Shown: piece by piece, positions 1 through 10,024 of the stretch
How the letters are laid out: every line of letters begins with the position of its first letter
Numbering within the stretch: the stretch's first letter is position 1
Origin: Ensifer adhaerens
GTDB lineage: Bacteria > Pseudomonadota > Alphaproteobacteria > Rhizobiales > Rhizobiaceae
Reading direction: 5' to 3'
NCBI RefSeq assembly: GCF_000697965.2
Contig: NZ_CP015881.1
Location: 682,001 to 746,000, forward strand
Length of the DNA stretch: 64,000 bases
Program-made: the position numbers and the translations under genes
Notes under the pieces: generated by a model
The model's database searches: none
What the model was told of the DNA's origin: nothing
What the model saw: only the letters and a program-made list of their open reading frames with translations

Positions 1-467
1 TTGTCGCCGGCGCCAGTTTCGAGGTTGCCGAGGCAGCCGAGTTCGCCTTCAACCGAAACGCCGGCCGCATGCGCGATCTTCACGACTTCTGCGGTGACGG
101 CGACATTGTATTCATAGCTGGCAACGGTCTTGCCGTCCTTCTCCAGCGAGCCGTCCATCATGACGGAGGTGAAGCCGTTGGTGATGGCCGAAATGCAGGT
201 CGACGGCTGGTCACCGTGGTCGAGGTGCAAACAGACCGGGATATGCGGGTATTCTTCCGCCGCGCCAAGGATGAGGTGGCGCAGGAACGCGTCACCGGCG
301 TAGGAGCGGGCGCCACGGCTTGCCTGAAGGATGACCGGACTGTCGGTCGCATCGGCGGCGCGCATGACGGCCTGAATGTATTCCAGATTGTTCACATTGA
401 ACGCCGGCAGCGCGTAGTCGTTCTCCGCCGCATGGTCGAGCAGTTGCCGCAATGTGATCAATGCCAT
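1..467 (-). CDS. fba: Class II fructose-bisphosphate aldolase, N-terminal part (runs off window)
   Basis: This is the first 155 residues of a zinc-dependent class II aldolase, which interconverts fructose 1,6-bisphosphate with glyceraldehyde 3-phosphate and dihydroxyacetone phosphate in glycolysis, gluconeogenesis or the Calvin cycle. The reading starts [20 protein letters not shown]. It contains the HLDHG block at residues 81-85, with catalytic Asp83 and zinc ligand His84, and a second signature, VEGELGCLG, at about 139-147. The ATG at 465-467 is preceded on the minus strand by a GGGAGA Shine-Dalgarno sequence. The C-terminal half lies beyond position 1. In rhizobia this type is often called cbbA, but no other Calvin-cycle gene is visible here. 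Confidence 0.93.
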   Translation of the reverse strand, partial: MALITLRQLLDHAAENDYALPAFNVNNLEYIQAVMRAADATDSPVILQASRGARSYAGDAFLRHLILGAAEEYPHIPVCLHLDHGDQPSTCISAITNGFTSVMMDGSLEKDGKTVASYEYNVAVTAEVVKIAHAAGVSVEGELGCLGNLETGAGD

Positions 468-1227
468 TCGCTATCTCCCTTTGGATACTCGGTGCAACCT
501 ATGCGGCGCACCACAAAAACAATCCGGCCGTTGAACCGCACGAAATGCATCGATGGCAAAGTCGATGGCCGGCTTTTTCGTGCGGCGTGACGGCGCGCGC
601 GAATTGGTCGCGCCCACCGAAGTCAGGCGCACAATAGTTCATCGAAGTGGTTTGACAACCGGGCAAAAGGCAGGTTGCCAGAGGTCGAAACTCGCTTCAA
701 TCGATTTTACTGTGGACTGGATGCAACACCTTCAGTCTGAAGTGTTTTCACTTTCTGGTGGTGCCTGAGAGGAGGGGGAGTCAAGGGCAGTGGATGCAAC
801 CATCGGGCGCTGGTTTTGTCTGTTACACCATCGTGGTGGATGCCCTCTCGGAAACAGTCTGTCGACAGGAGGTGAACGTCCCGCAAGAAGATTGCGGCAA
901 CGCCCCTCTTTCTTTGCGCAGATTACGTAAACTGCCGCTAAAATTCACAAACTTTGCATCGCGGATGATTCGAGGCCCAATCCGGCCGACAAAAAGCGCG
1001 GACCTAAAACGTTGCAGTAGATTTCGCAAAAATGCCCTGTTCACGTCATATGCCCGTCGCAAAGGCGACGAAAAGAATCGCAAACAAAATACAACCTATG
1101 GGATAGGTCGATTCCCCTCCTATAGATAAAGATGCAGACAGCCGCAGAATCCGCCTTGCGTTCGCGAACGATTTGCACTTCTCTCCTGCGATCACAAACC
1201 CAAAACAAGGGGAAGGAGAGAAACAAA
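468..1227. other. Long intergenic region between fba and the peptide ABC operon
   Basis: This 760-bp stretch separates two divergent genes and should hold both promoters. Two short open frames inside it (553-768 and 758-1129) have no recognisable family, and the second overlaps AT-rich leader-like sequence, so I do not call them genes. A short inverted repeat CCTATGGGATAGG lies at 1095-1107, about 120 bp before the transporter start, and could be an operator. A TTGACA hexamer sits at 650-655 but has no convincing -10 partner. I recognise no riboswitch or RNA gene. Confidence 0.5.
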
Positions 1228-2826
1228 ATGGCATCACTGAAACTCAACCTCCGCGCTGCCGCGCTGATTGGCTCGCTGCTCATCGGAGCAAGCCCGGCAC
1301 TTGCCGAAGCTGTCCTGCATCGCGGCAACGCAGGTGAGCCGCAGACGCTCGACCAGCACCACACCTCGATCAACATTGAAGCGTTCATCCTCAAGGACCT
1401 CTACGAAGGCCTGACGATCTATGACGCCTCTGCCAAGATCGTCCCCGGTGTTGCTGAGACGTGGGAGCTTTCGGACGATGGCACGGTCTACACCTTCAAG
1501 CTGCGCGCCGATGCAAAGTGGTCGGACGGTTCGCCGGTAACGGCTGAAGACTTCGTCTTCTCCTTCCGCCGCGTCGAAGATCCGAAGACGGCTGCCGGCT
1601 ACGCCAACATTCTCTTCCCGATCAAGAACGCCGAAAAGGTAAACAAGGGCGACCTGCCGACCGATCAGCTCGGCATCAAGGCGATCGACGAAAAGACCGT
1701 CGAAATCACGCTCGAGCGTCCGACCCCGTTCTTCCTGGAGCTGCTCGCACACCAGACGGCACTTCCGGTCAGCAAGGCCAGCGTCGAAAAGAACGGCGCG
1801 GACTTCGTCAAGCCGGGCGTCATGGTATCGAACGGCGCCTTCACGCTGCAGGCCCACGTTCCGAACGACAGCCTGACCGTCGTCAAGAACGCCAACTACT
1901 GGGATGCGGCCAACGTCAAGCTCGACAAGGTCATCTTCTACCCGATCGACGACCAGGCTGCTTCGGTTCGTCGTTTCGAAGCCAAGGAAATGGACCTCGT
2001 CTACAACTTCTCGGCTGACCAGATCGACCGTCTGCGCACGTCCTATGGCGAGCAGGTCCATGTCTCGCCGTCGCTTGCGACTTATTACTACGCCTTCGAC
2101 ACCCGCCAGGAGCCCTATAGCGACGTTCGCGTCCGCCAGGCTCTCTCCATGGCCGTCGACCGCGACTTCCTCGCCAAGGAAATCTACGCCGGTTCGCAGC
2201 TCCCCGCCTATTCGATGGTTCCTCCGGGCATCGAGAGCTACGGTGAGCCGTCCAAGGCCGAGTTCGGCACGCTGTCGCAGCTCGACCGCGAAGACAAGGC
2301 CATCGCCCTGATGAAGGAAGCTGGCTACGGCGAAGGTGGCAAGCCGCTCGACATCGAGCTGCGCTACAACACCAACCCGAACCACGAGCGCGTCGCAACG
2401 GCTGTCGCCGACATGTGGAAGAACACCTTCGGCGCCAAGGTGTCGCTGGTGAACCTCGACGTGTCCTCGCACTACGCCTACCTGCAGGAAGGCGGCAAGT
2501 TCAACGTTGCCCGCGCCGGCTGGCAGGCTGACTACGCGGATGCCGAGAACTTCCTGGCGCTCAGCGTCGGCTCCAACAAGACCTTCAACTACGGCCATTT
2601 CGAAAACGCCGAGTTCGACGGCCTGATGAAGAAGTCCTACGACGAGCAGGATCCGGCCGCTCGCTCGAAGCTGATGCATGAAGCCGAAGCGCTGCTGATG
2701 AAGGAACAGCCGATCGCTCCGCTTCTGACCCAGGCCGACCTGTGGCTGGTTGCCAGCCGCGTCAAGGGCTGGGCGGACAATGCTCCGAACGAGCACCTCA
2801 GCAAGTTCCTGAGCATCGCCGAATAA
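1228..2826 (+). CDS. Peptide/oligopeptide ABC transporter substrate-binding protein
   Basis: This is a periplasmic solute-binding protein of family 5 (OppA/DppA/MppA type), 532 residues. It begins with a Sec signal peptide, MASLKLNLRAAALIGSLLIG, ending near ALAEA. The mature start, LHRGNAGEPQTLDQHHTS, is the usual opening of the fold, and the family motif YEGLTIYDASAKIVPGVAETW follows. The ATG at 1228 is chosen over upstream in-frame codons because GGAAGGAGAG precedes it at 1211-1220 and because it gives a proper signal peptide. It heads an operon with two permeases and a fused ATPase. The ligand is probably an oligopeptide, but which one cannot be read from the sequence. Confidence 0.9.
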   Translation: MASLKLNLRAAALIGSLLIGASPALAEAVLHRGNAGEPQTLDQHHTSINIEAFILKDLYEGLTIYDASAKIVPGVAETWELSDDGTVYTFKLRADAKWSDGSPVTAEDFVFSFRRVEDPKTAAGYANILFPIKNAEKVNKGDLPTDQLGIKAIDEKTVEITLERPTPFFLELLAHQTALPVSKASVEKNGADFVKPGVMVSNGAFTLQAHVPNDSLTVVKNANYWDAANVKLDKVIFYPIDDQAASVRRFEAKEMDLVYNFSADQIDRLRTSYGEQVHVSPSLATYYYAFDTRQEPYSDVRVRQALSMAVDRDFLAKEIYAGSQLPAYSMVPPGIESYGEPSKAEFGTLSQLDREDKAIALMKEAGYGEGGKPLDIELRYNTNPNHERVATAVADMWKNTFGAKVSLVNLDVSSHYAYLQEGGKFNVARAGWQADYADAENFLALSVGSNKTFNYGHFENAEFDGLMKKSYDEQDPAARSKLMHEAEALLMKEQPIAPLLTQADLWLVASRVKGWADNAPNEHLSKFLSIAE

Positions 2827-2836
2827 CGAACAGAGA

Positions 2837-2864
2837 CGACGCGCGGTCATAAGGTCGCGCGTCG
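2837..2864 (+). other. Intra-operon hairpin after the binding-protein gene
   Basis: A perfect 9-bp stem, CGACGCGCG (2837-2845) with CGCGCGTCG (2856-2864), encloses a 10-nt loop. No T-run follows, and the permease gene starts 17 bp later. Such hairpins after binding-protein genes often stabilise the upstream message or cause partial termination, so that more binding protein than permease is made. That role is inference. Confidence 0.6.
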
Positions 2865-2880
2865 CCTCCGGAGCACGTCC

Positions 2881-3804
2881 ATGATTTCCTTCATCCTTCG
2901 CCGATTGGCGAGTGCGGTGCCGACCTTGTTTATCGTCGTCACCATTTCGTTTTTCTTGATGCGGTTCGCCCCTGGTGGCCCCTTCAACCTCGAGCGTCCT
3001 CTTCCGCCACAAACGATGGCGAACCTGATGAAGACGTACCAGCTCGACCAGCCTCTTTGGCGCCAATACACGCACTATCTCAGCAATGCGGTGACCGGCG
3101 ACTTCGGCCCGAGCTACGTCTACAAGGACAACAACGTCGCTGAACTGATCGGCAAGGGTCTGCCCTATTCGATGGAACTCGGCTTCTACGCGTTGCTTAT
3201 TGCGCTGATCGGCGGCGTCACCGCCGGAACGATTGCCGCGCTTCGGCAAAACAGCGTCCTCGATTTCACCATCATGTCGTTTTCGACGATAGGGGTCACC
3301 GTGCCCAACTTCGTCGTCGGCCCGGTGCTGACACTGGTCTTTGCGATCGTGCTCGCATGGCTGCCGGCCGGTGGTTGGGGGGATGGATCGCTGCGCTTCC
3401 TGATCCTGCCGATGATCGCGCTGGCATTGCCGCAGCTTGCAGTTTTTGCGCGGCTCACGCGCGGCTCGATGATCGAGGCGCTGCATACCGACCATATCCG
3501 AACAGCCAAGGCCTATGGCCTGCCATCGCGAACGGTCGTCGTTACCCATGCGATGCGTGGTGCGATGCTGCCGGTCGTGTCCTATCTCGCGCCCTGTGCT
3601 GCGGCCCTTCTTACCGGCTCGGCCGTCGTTGAGACGATCTTCACCATCCCGGGCGTCGGTCGCTACTTCGTCCTTGGCGCCATCAACCGTGACTACACGC
3701 TGGTGATGGGCACAGTTATCCTCGTTGCCATCTTCGTCATCGTTTTCAATCTCCTGGTCGACATTCTCTACGGCCTGCTCGATCCGAGGGTTCGCCATGA
3801 CTGA
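2881..3804 (+). CDS. Peptide ABC transporter permease, OppB/DppB type
   Basis: This is an inner-membrane permease of 307 residues. The N-terminus, MISFILRRLASAVPTLFIVV, is the classic OppB/DppB opening with the first membrane helix. A periplasmic loop with DQPLWRQYTHYLSNAVTGDFG follows, then five further helices. The EAA-type loop that docks on the ATPase lies around ALHTDHIRTAKAYGLPSRTV, and the C-terminus ends with VDILYGLLDPRVRHD. It is the second gene of the operon and overlaps the next permease gene by 8 bp, which implies translational coupling. It pairs with the OppC-like protein to form the channel. Confidence 0.92.
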   Translation: MISFILRRLASAVPTLFIVVTISFFLMRFAPGGPFNLERPLPPQTMANLMKTYQLDQPLWRQYTHYLSNAVTGDFGPSYVYKDNNVAELIGKGLPYSMELGFYALLIALIGGVTAGTIAALRQNSVLDFTIMSFSTIGVTVPNFVVGPVLTLVFAIVLAWLPAGGWGDGSLRFLILPMIALALPQLAVFARLTRGSMIEALHTDHIRTAKAYGLPSRTVVVTHAMRGAMLPVVSYLAPCAAALLTGSAVVETIFTIPGVGRYFVLGAINRDYTLVMGTVILVAIFVIVFNLLVDILYGLLDPRVRHD

Positions 3805-4927
3805 TATCGCCCAGACCCCGGCGGCGACGCCGGAAACAAAGGGGCGCAGCCTCTTCCAGCTCGCCGCCATGCGTTTCAAGCGCAACCGCGCCGCCATGGC
3901 CGGCTGCTTCATGCTGGCGCTTATCGCGCTGTTCTCGTTCCTCGGCCCGTTCTTCGTCCCGCACACCTATGATCAGGTGTTTCCGTCCTACGTCTCGATC
4001 AGCCCGAGCCTGGAGCCGCGTCCAGATACGTCGACGCTTCAGGACGTGATGGAAGGCGTCGCCACACGGGCACGCGTCACGCTCAAGGAGTTCAATCTCG
4101 AGGGTGAAACCTTCACCGCGACGATTACCTCCGAACAGCCGATCGATTCCCGTGCCACGCGCTACTTCGACCGCGCCAACGAATTCCGTGACACCCAGGT
4201 GGTGGCAACGGAAAACGACGGTAAGACGCTGAAGGTGACCGGTCAGGTCGACCGGGAATACTTCCCCTTCGGCACGGATTCCAACGGCCGCGACCTCCTG
4301 GTTCGCGTCATGCTCGGCGGCCAGATCTCGATCGCCGTCGGCCTGCTTGCGAGCCTCGTGTCTCTCGGGATCGGCGTCGTCTACGGCGCGACATCGGGCT
4401 ACATCGGCGGTCGCGTCGACAACGTCATGATGCGTCTGGTTGAGATCATGTATTCTCTGCCCTTCGTGTTTCTGGTCGTCGTTCTCGTCGTGTTCTTCGG
4501 GCGCTCGTTCATCCTGATCTTCCTGGTGATCGGGGCAGTGGAATGGCTCGACATGGCCCGTATCGTGCGCGGTCAGACATTGGCGTTGAAACGTCGAGAA
4601 TTCGTCGGCGCCGCGCAGGCGCTCGGTCTCACGGATTGGCAGATCATCCGCCGGCACATCATCCCCAACACGATTGGCCCGGTCATCGTTTTCGTGACCG
4701 TCGTCGTGCCCAAGGTGATCCTGCTCGAGAGCTTCCTCTCCTTCCTCGGCCTCGGCGTTCAGGCGCCGCTGACGAGCTGGGGGGCGCTGATCTCGGAAGG
4801 CGCAAACAACATCCAGTCGGCGCCATGGCTTCTGATTTTCCCGGCCATCTTCTTCGTCCTGACGCTGTTCTCGCTGAACTTCGTCGGCGACGGCCTGCGC
4901 GACGCGCTCGACCCGAAGGATCGCTGA
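3797..4927 (+). CDS. Peptide ABC transporter permease, OppC/DppC type with a large periplasmic insert
   Basis: This is the second permease subunit, 376 residues. An N-terminal OppC_N helix (FKRNRAAMAGCFMLALIALF) is followed by about 110 non-membrane residues, with a charged, threonine-rich segment from roughly 60 to 150, before the conserved GTDSNGRDLLVRVMLGG motif and the BPD_transp_1 core. The EAA loop is near EFVGAAQALGLTDWQIIRRH. The insert makes it longer than typical OppC (about 300 residues). The ATG at 3797 overlaps the end of the upstream permease. The longer open frame from 3725 adds a low-complexity Ser-rich leader that is a frame artefact. Confidence 0.9.
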   Translation: MTDIAQTPAATPETKGRSLFQLAAMRFKRNRAAMAGCFMLALIALFSFLGPFFVPHTYDQVFPSYVSISPSLEPRPDTSTLQDVMEGVATRARVTLKEFNLEGETFTATITSEQPIDSRATRYFDRANEFRDTQVVATENDGKTLKVTGQVDREYFPFGTDSNGRDLLVRVMLGGQISIAVGLLASLVSLGIGVVYGATSGYIGGRVDNVMMRLVEIMYSLPFVFLVVVLVVFFGRSFILIFLVIGAVEWLDMARIVRGQTLALKRREFVGAAQALGLTDWQIIRRHIIPNTIGPVIVFVTVVVPKVILLESFLSFLGLGVQAPLTSWGALISEGANNIQSAPWLLIFPAIFFVLTLFSLNFVGDGLRDALDPKDR

Positions 4928-4928
4928 C

Positions 4929-6530
<1,602 letters not shown>

Positions 6531-6555
6531 GCAGGCACAGGCCTTCAAAATTTGG

Positions 6556-6586
6556 CGGGGACGCGAGCGATCGCGTCCCCGTTTCC
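6556..6586. terminator. Bidirectional terminator between convergent ABC operon and dctD-like gene
   Basis: An 11-bp perfect stem, CGGGGACGCGA (6556-6566) with TCGCGTCCCCG (6571-6581), has a GCGA tetraloop and is followed by TTTCC on the plus strand. It sits exactly between two convergent genes. The minus-strand exit reads CCAAATTTTG, so it may serve both. Confidence 0.85.
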
Positions 6587-6605
6587 GTTCTCGGGCTCGG
6601 AAACG

Positions 6606-7967
6606 TCAGGTCTCGTTCTCTGCGGAGAAATCGGAAGCGACGAGTTTCTTGTCGAGCCCGAACTTCTGCATCTTTTCGTAGAGCGTCTTGCGCGAGATGC
6701 CGAGGGTCTCGTAGACCGGCTTCAGCGCGCCGCCATGGGCGGCGATTGCGCTGGCGATGAGGCCTTTTTCATAGGCCGCCACCTTGTCGGCGAGGCGGTT
6801 GCCGTTTTCCGATCGCGCGCTGTCGTCGGGAGCCGCATCGAGCCCGAGCACCAGCCGCTCGGCGGCATTGCGCAACTCGCGCACGTTGCCCGGCCAGTCG
6901 CGCTCGGCGATTTCGGCCAGCATCGATTGGGAGATCTCCACCTCATCCCGGCCGTAGCGAGCGGCCGACTCCCTGACCAGTTGCAGAAAGAGCAGCGGAA
7001 TGTCGGCGCGCCGCTGGGCAAGCGAGGGGACGCGGAGCGTCGCGACGTTGAGGCGATAGAGGAGGTCCGCCCGGAAGCGCCCGGCGGCGACTTCCTTTTC
7101 GAGATCGACCTTGCTGGTGGCGATGAAACGGACGTCGAGCGGGACCTGCTCGTTCGATCCGAGCCGGGTGATGACGCGTTCCTGCAGCACCCGCAGAAAC
7201 TTTGCCTGGAGGTCGAAGGGCATCGAGCCAATCTCGTCGAGCAGGATCGTACCGCCGCGACCATGTTCGAACTTGCCGTAGCGTGGACGGATGGCGCCGG
7301 GAAAGGCGCCGGGCTCGTGGCCGAAGAGCTCGCTTTCGATCAGGTTTTCGGGCAGTGCGGCGCAGTTGATGGCGATGAACGGGCTGTTGGCGCGGGTGCT
7401 CAGATCATGCAGCGTGCGGGCCAGCACCTCCTTGCCGACGCCGGTATCGCCGATGATCAAGGTATCGGCATCGGCCGCGCCGAGCGCGCGGATGCGGTAG
7501 CGCAGATCGACCATGACCTGGCTTCGACCGGGCAGCCGCTGTTCGATGTCGTCGCGTTTGCCGGCAACCGCCTTCAGCCGGCGGTTTTCAAGAACGAGCG
7601 CGCGCCAGTCCAGTGCCCGGCGGATCGTGCCGGCGAGCATCTGCGCTGCGAAGGGCTTCTCGACGAAGTCATAGGCGCCTTCGCGCATGGCCCGGACCGC
7701 GAGTTGCACATCGCCATGGCCGGTGACGAGGATAACCGGTACCTCCGCATCGATTTCGCGGATGCGCTGCAGGAGGGTCATGCCGTCCATGCCCGGCATG
7801 CGGATATCGCTGATCACCACGCCAGGAAAACTGTAGCTGATGAATTCGAGCGCGTGTTCGGCGGCCGAGAAGGCATCGACGCGGAAACCGGCCAGCTCCA
7901 GCGCCTGGGCGCTCGAATGGCGCACATCCTCTTCGTCATCGACGAGCAGGATCCGGCTCTCGATCAT
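6606..7967 (-). CDS. Sigma-54-dependent response regulator, DctD family
   Basis: This is a transcriptional activator of 453 residues with receiver, AAA+ and DNA-binding domains. The receiver has acidic residues near 10-12 and phospho-acceptor Asp54 (VISDIRMPGMDG). The AAA+ domain has Walker A GDTGVGKE (173-180) and Walker B ILLDEIG (241-247). A Fis-type helix-turn-helix, YETLGISRKTLYEKMQKFG, closes the protein. The loop that normally reads GAFTGA and contacts sigma-54 reads GAFPGA at 220-225, which is unusual. The gene overlaps the upstream kinase gene by 4 bp. DctD regulates C4-dicarboxylate uptake in rhizobia, but no dctA is in the window, so the target is unknown. Confidence 0.9.
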   Translation of the reverse strand: MIESRILLVDDEEDVRHSSAQALELAGFRVDAFSAAEHALEFISYSFPGVVISDIRMPGMDGMTLLQRIREIDAEVPVILVTGHGDVQLAVRAMREGAYDFVEKPFAAQMLAGTIRRALDWRALVLENRRLKAVAGKRDDIEQRLPGRSQVMVDLRYRIRALGAADADTLIIGDTGVGKEVLARTLHDLSTRANSPFIAINCAALPENLIESELFGHEPGAFPGAIRPRYGKFEHGRGGTILLDEIGSMPFDLQAKFLRVLQERVITRLGSNEQVPLDVRFIATSKVDLEKEVAAGRFRADLLYRLNVATLRVPSLAQRRADIPLLFLQLVRESAARYGRDEVEISQSMLAEIAERDWPGNVRELRNAAERLVLGLDAAPDDSARSENGNRLADKVAAYEKGLIASAIAAHGGALKPVYETLGISRKTLYEKMQKFGLDKKLVASDFSAENET

Positions 7968-9790
7968 TCGGCGGCCTCCCGGGCATTGCTGTTGTCGGCA
8001 GCGAGTTCGATGCGGAACTCGGCGCCGCCTTCCGCGAGGTTAGTGGCGACAAGGCTTCCGCCGAAATCCTTGATAATGTTATAGGAAATCGAAAGGCCAA
8101 GGCCCAGCCCCTTGCCGACGCCCTTTGTGGAAAAGAATGGGTCGAAGATACGTTCGGCAATCGCCGGCGCAATGCCGGGGCCGCGGTCGCTGACGGTCAG
8201 CACGACTTTGCCGTCTTCCTGCTTCGCACGCAGGCGGATGGTGCGGTCGTCAAGGCCCTCGACGGCATCGGCGGCATTGGAAATGATGTTGACGAGCACC
8301 TGCTGCAGGCGGACCGAGCCGGCCCGGACGACGAGCGGTTCGTTGCCGAGATCGATGTCGATGGTCGCCGCCGCCGCCTTCAGCCGAACCGACACGATCT
8401 CCATCGTGTCGCGCACCACTTCCTCGACCGGGACCGGCCCGAGTTTCTCGTTCGGTTTGCGGGCGAAATTGCGCAGGTGCTTGCTGATCGCCGCCATGCG
8501 GTCGACAAGCCCGGAGATGCGGCGGATATTGTCCGTCGCCTCGTCGGACCGACCCCGCTCGATCAGCAGTGCGGCGCTGTCAGCATAGGTCTTGGCGGCG
8601 GCGAGCGGCTGGTTGAATTCGTGCGAGAGGGCGGCGGACATCTGCCCGAGCCCTGCCAGTTTTCCGGCCTGGATCAGATCGGCCTGCGTCCGTCGCAGTT
8701 GCTTCTCCGTCAGCCGCCGTTCGGCGATCTCTTCCTCGATCTGGCCGTTGACGCGGGCAAGGTCAGCGGTGCGTTCGTCTACGCGGCGTTCCAGCTCGGC
8801 CTGTGCTTCCGCCTGCATCGACAGGCGCTCGTTGAGCCGCGCGCGCCGCTGGAGAATGATGGCGACGCCGAGACCGGCAAGGCAGAGCAGAAGCAGAGCG
8901 GCGATAACAGTCGTCAGCGCCTGTGTTCGCACCGACGCGGTGTCGACCAGCACATTCACCGTCCAGTCGGCGTCGGGCATCCGCTGCGAAAGCATCAGGT
9001 ATTCGCGGCTCGAGTTTTCGGCCGAGACGGTGAGGAAATGACGGTCGGACGAAACGCGCTCCGACACGGGAAGGGCATGTACGGTCGCATCGGCGTAGCG
9101 CCTGGAGGCCTCGGTTCGTGCAAGCCGGTCCGACGTCAGCGGCAGGATCGACGCGTAGCGCCATTCCGGATCGCCGGACATGAAGACGATGCCTTCCGGG
9201 TCGGAGACGAAGATCTTGTACTCGCCGCCCTGCCAGGACGCTTCGATGCGCTCGACATCGACCTTGAACACCATGACGCCGCGGATCTCGTTGCCGACCC
9301 GGATCGGGGAGCCGAAAAAGTAGCCGCGTTTCAACGACGTGGTTCCGAGTGCATAGAACCGCGATTGCTCGCCGCGAAGCGCTTCCTGGAAATAGGGCCG
9401 GTAGCTGAAATTCTGCCCAACGAAGCTCGTCGGCCCGTCATAGTTGCTGGCGGCGATGGTGTTGCCATCCGGCGTGATCACGTAGATGTCCGAGGACTGC
9501 AACAGGCCGTTGATGTCCTTGAGGTAGCTGTCGACGGCCTCCCGCAGTCGCCGGTCCCGTGGGCGGGTGACGAGCTCGCGGACATCGTCATGATCCGCGA
9601 TCAGTGCCGGCAACGCCTGGTAGCGGTTGAGGTGGCCGTCGAGCGCGGTGACGGCGAGGCGCAGCGCCGTGGTCGCCTGAGCACCTGCCTCGCGCAAATA
9701 GCTGTCGGTCGTGACCGCATAGCCTTTCCATGCCAGCATGGTTGCAAGCAGCGGCAACAGCAGGAACGCAAGGACCAAGCGATGTTTCAC
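7964..9790 (-). CDS. Membrane sensor histidine kinase, DctB family
   Basis: This kinase of 608 residues has an N-terminal membrane helix (LVLAFLLLPLLATMLAW). A periplasmic double-Cache sensor region of about 270 residues follows (NFSYRPYFQEALRGE, SPIRVGNEIRGVMVFKVD), then a second helix (ALTTVIAALLLLCLAGLGVAI), a coiled coil and the H-box ALSHEFNQPLAA. The N-box is NIISNAADAVEG and the G-boxes are DRGPGIAP and GKGLGLGLSIS. The domain order matches DctB, which senses dicarboxylates through the same Cache fold. It is the first gene of a two-gene operon with the DctD-like regulator. The ligand here is unknown. Confidence 0.9.
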   Translation of the reverse strand: MKHRLVLAFLLLPLLATMLAWKGYAVTTDSYLREAGAQATTALRLAVTALDGHLNRYQALPALIADHDDVRELVTRPRDRRLREAVDSYLKDINGLLQSSDIYVITPDGNTIAASNYDGPTSFVGQNFSYRPYFQEALRGEQSRFYALGTTSLKRGYFFGSPIRVGNEIRGVMVFKVDVERIEASWQGGEYKIFVSDPEGIVFMSGDPEWRYASILPLTSDRLARTEASRRYADATVHALPVSERVSSDRHFLTVSAENSSREYLMLSQRMPDADWTVNVLVDTASVRTQALTTVIAALLLLCLAGLGVAIILQRRARLNERLSMQAEAQAELERRVDERTADLARVNGQIEEEIAERRLTEKQLRRTQADLIQAGKLAGLGQMSAALSHEFNQPLAAAKTYADSAALLIERGRSDEATDNIRRISGLVDRMAAISKHLRNFARKPNEKLGPVPVEEVVRDTMEIVSVRLKAAAATIDIDLGNEPLVVRAGSVRLQQVLVNIISNAADAVEGLDDRTIRLRAKQEDGKVVLTVSDRGPGIAPAIAERIFDPFFSTKGVGKGLGLGLSISYNIIKDFGGSLVATNLAEGGAEFRIELAADNSNAREAAE

Positions 9791-10024
9791 AGATATGCGC
9801 GCCCCTCCTCGCGTCGTTGCAGCAAATGCCGCCCGCCGATCTTAAGCATCGGGGCGAGGGCTCACAAGTCGCCGCTGCAACTCGCTTCTGTTGACGAGTT
9901 TTAGGCGTCGTCAATGATCTGTTGACAATGCGTTTGGTTGCGGCCGTCTTTCGCCGAGAAGCGGATAGGCGCATCTAAGACCCAACGGAGCGCCCGGTGG
10001 CGCCGGAGAGAAAGGATCACGGCA

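Noticed and set aside
553..1129. Two short plus-strand frames (553-768 and 758-1129) in the long leader
   Set aside because: No recognisable domain, poor ribosome sites and a composition unlike neighbouring genes. They look like chance frames in a regulatory region.
1234..3966. A 910-residue minus-strand open frame overlapping the peptide ABC operon
   Set aside because: It runs antisense through two clear ABC genes, is rich in Arg/Gly/Asp typical of GC-rich shadow frames, and resembles no family. The same holds for other long antisense frames such as 6552-8084 and 36308-38239.
9791..10024. Sigma-54 promoter upstream of the dioxygenase gene
   Set aside because: The leader has a TTGACA hexamer at 9922-9927 but no TGGCAC-N5-TTGC element, so I do not link it to the DctD-like activator.
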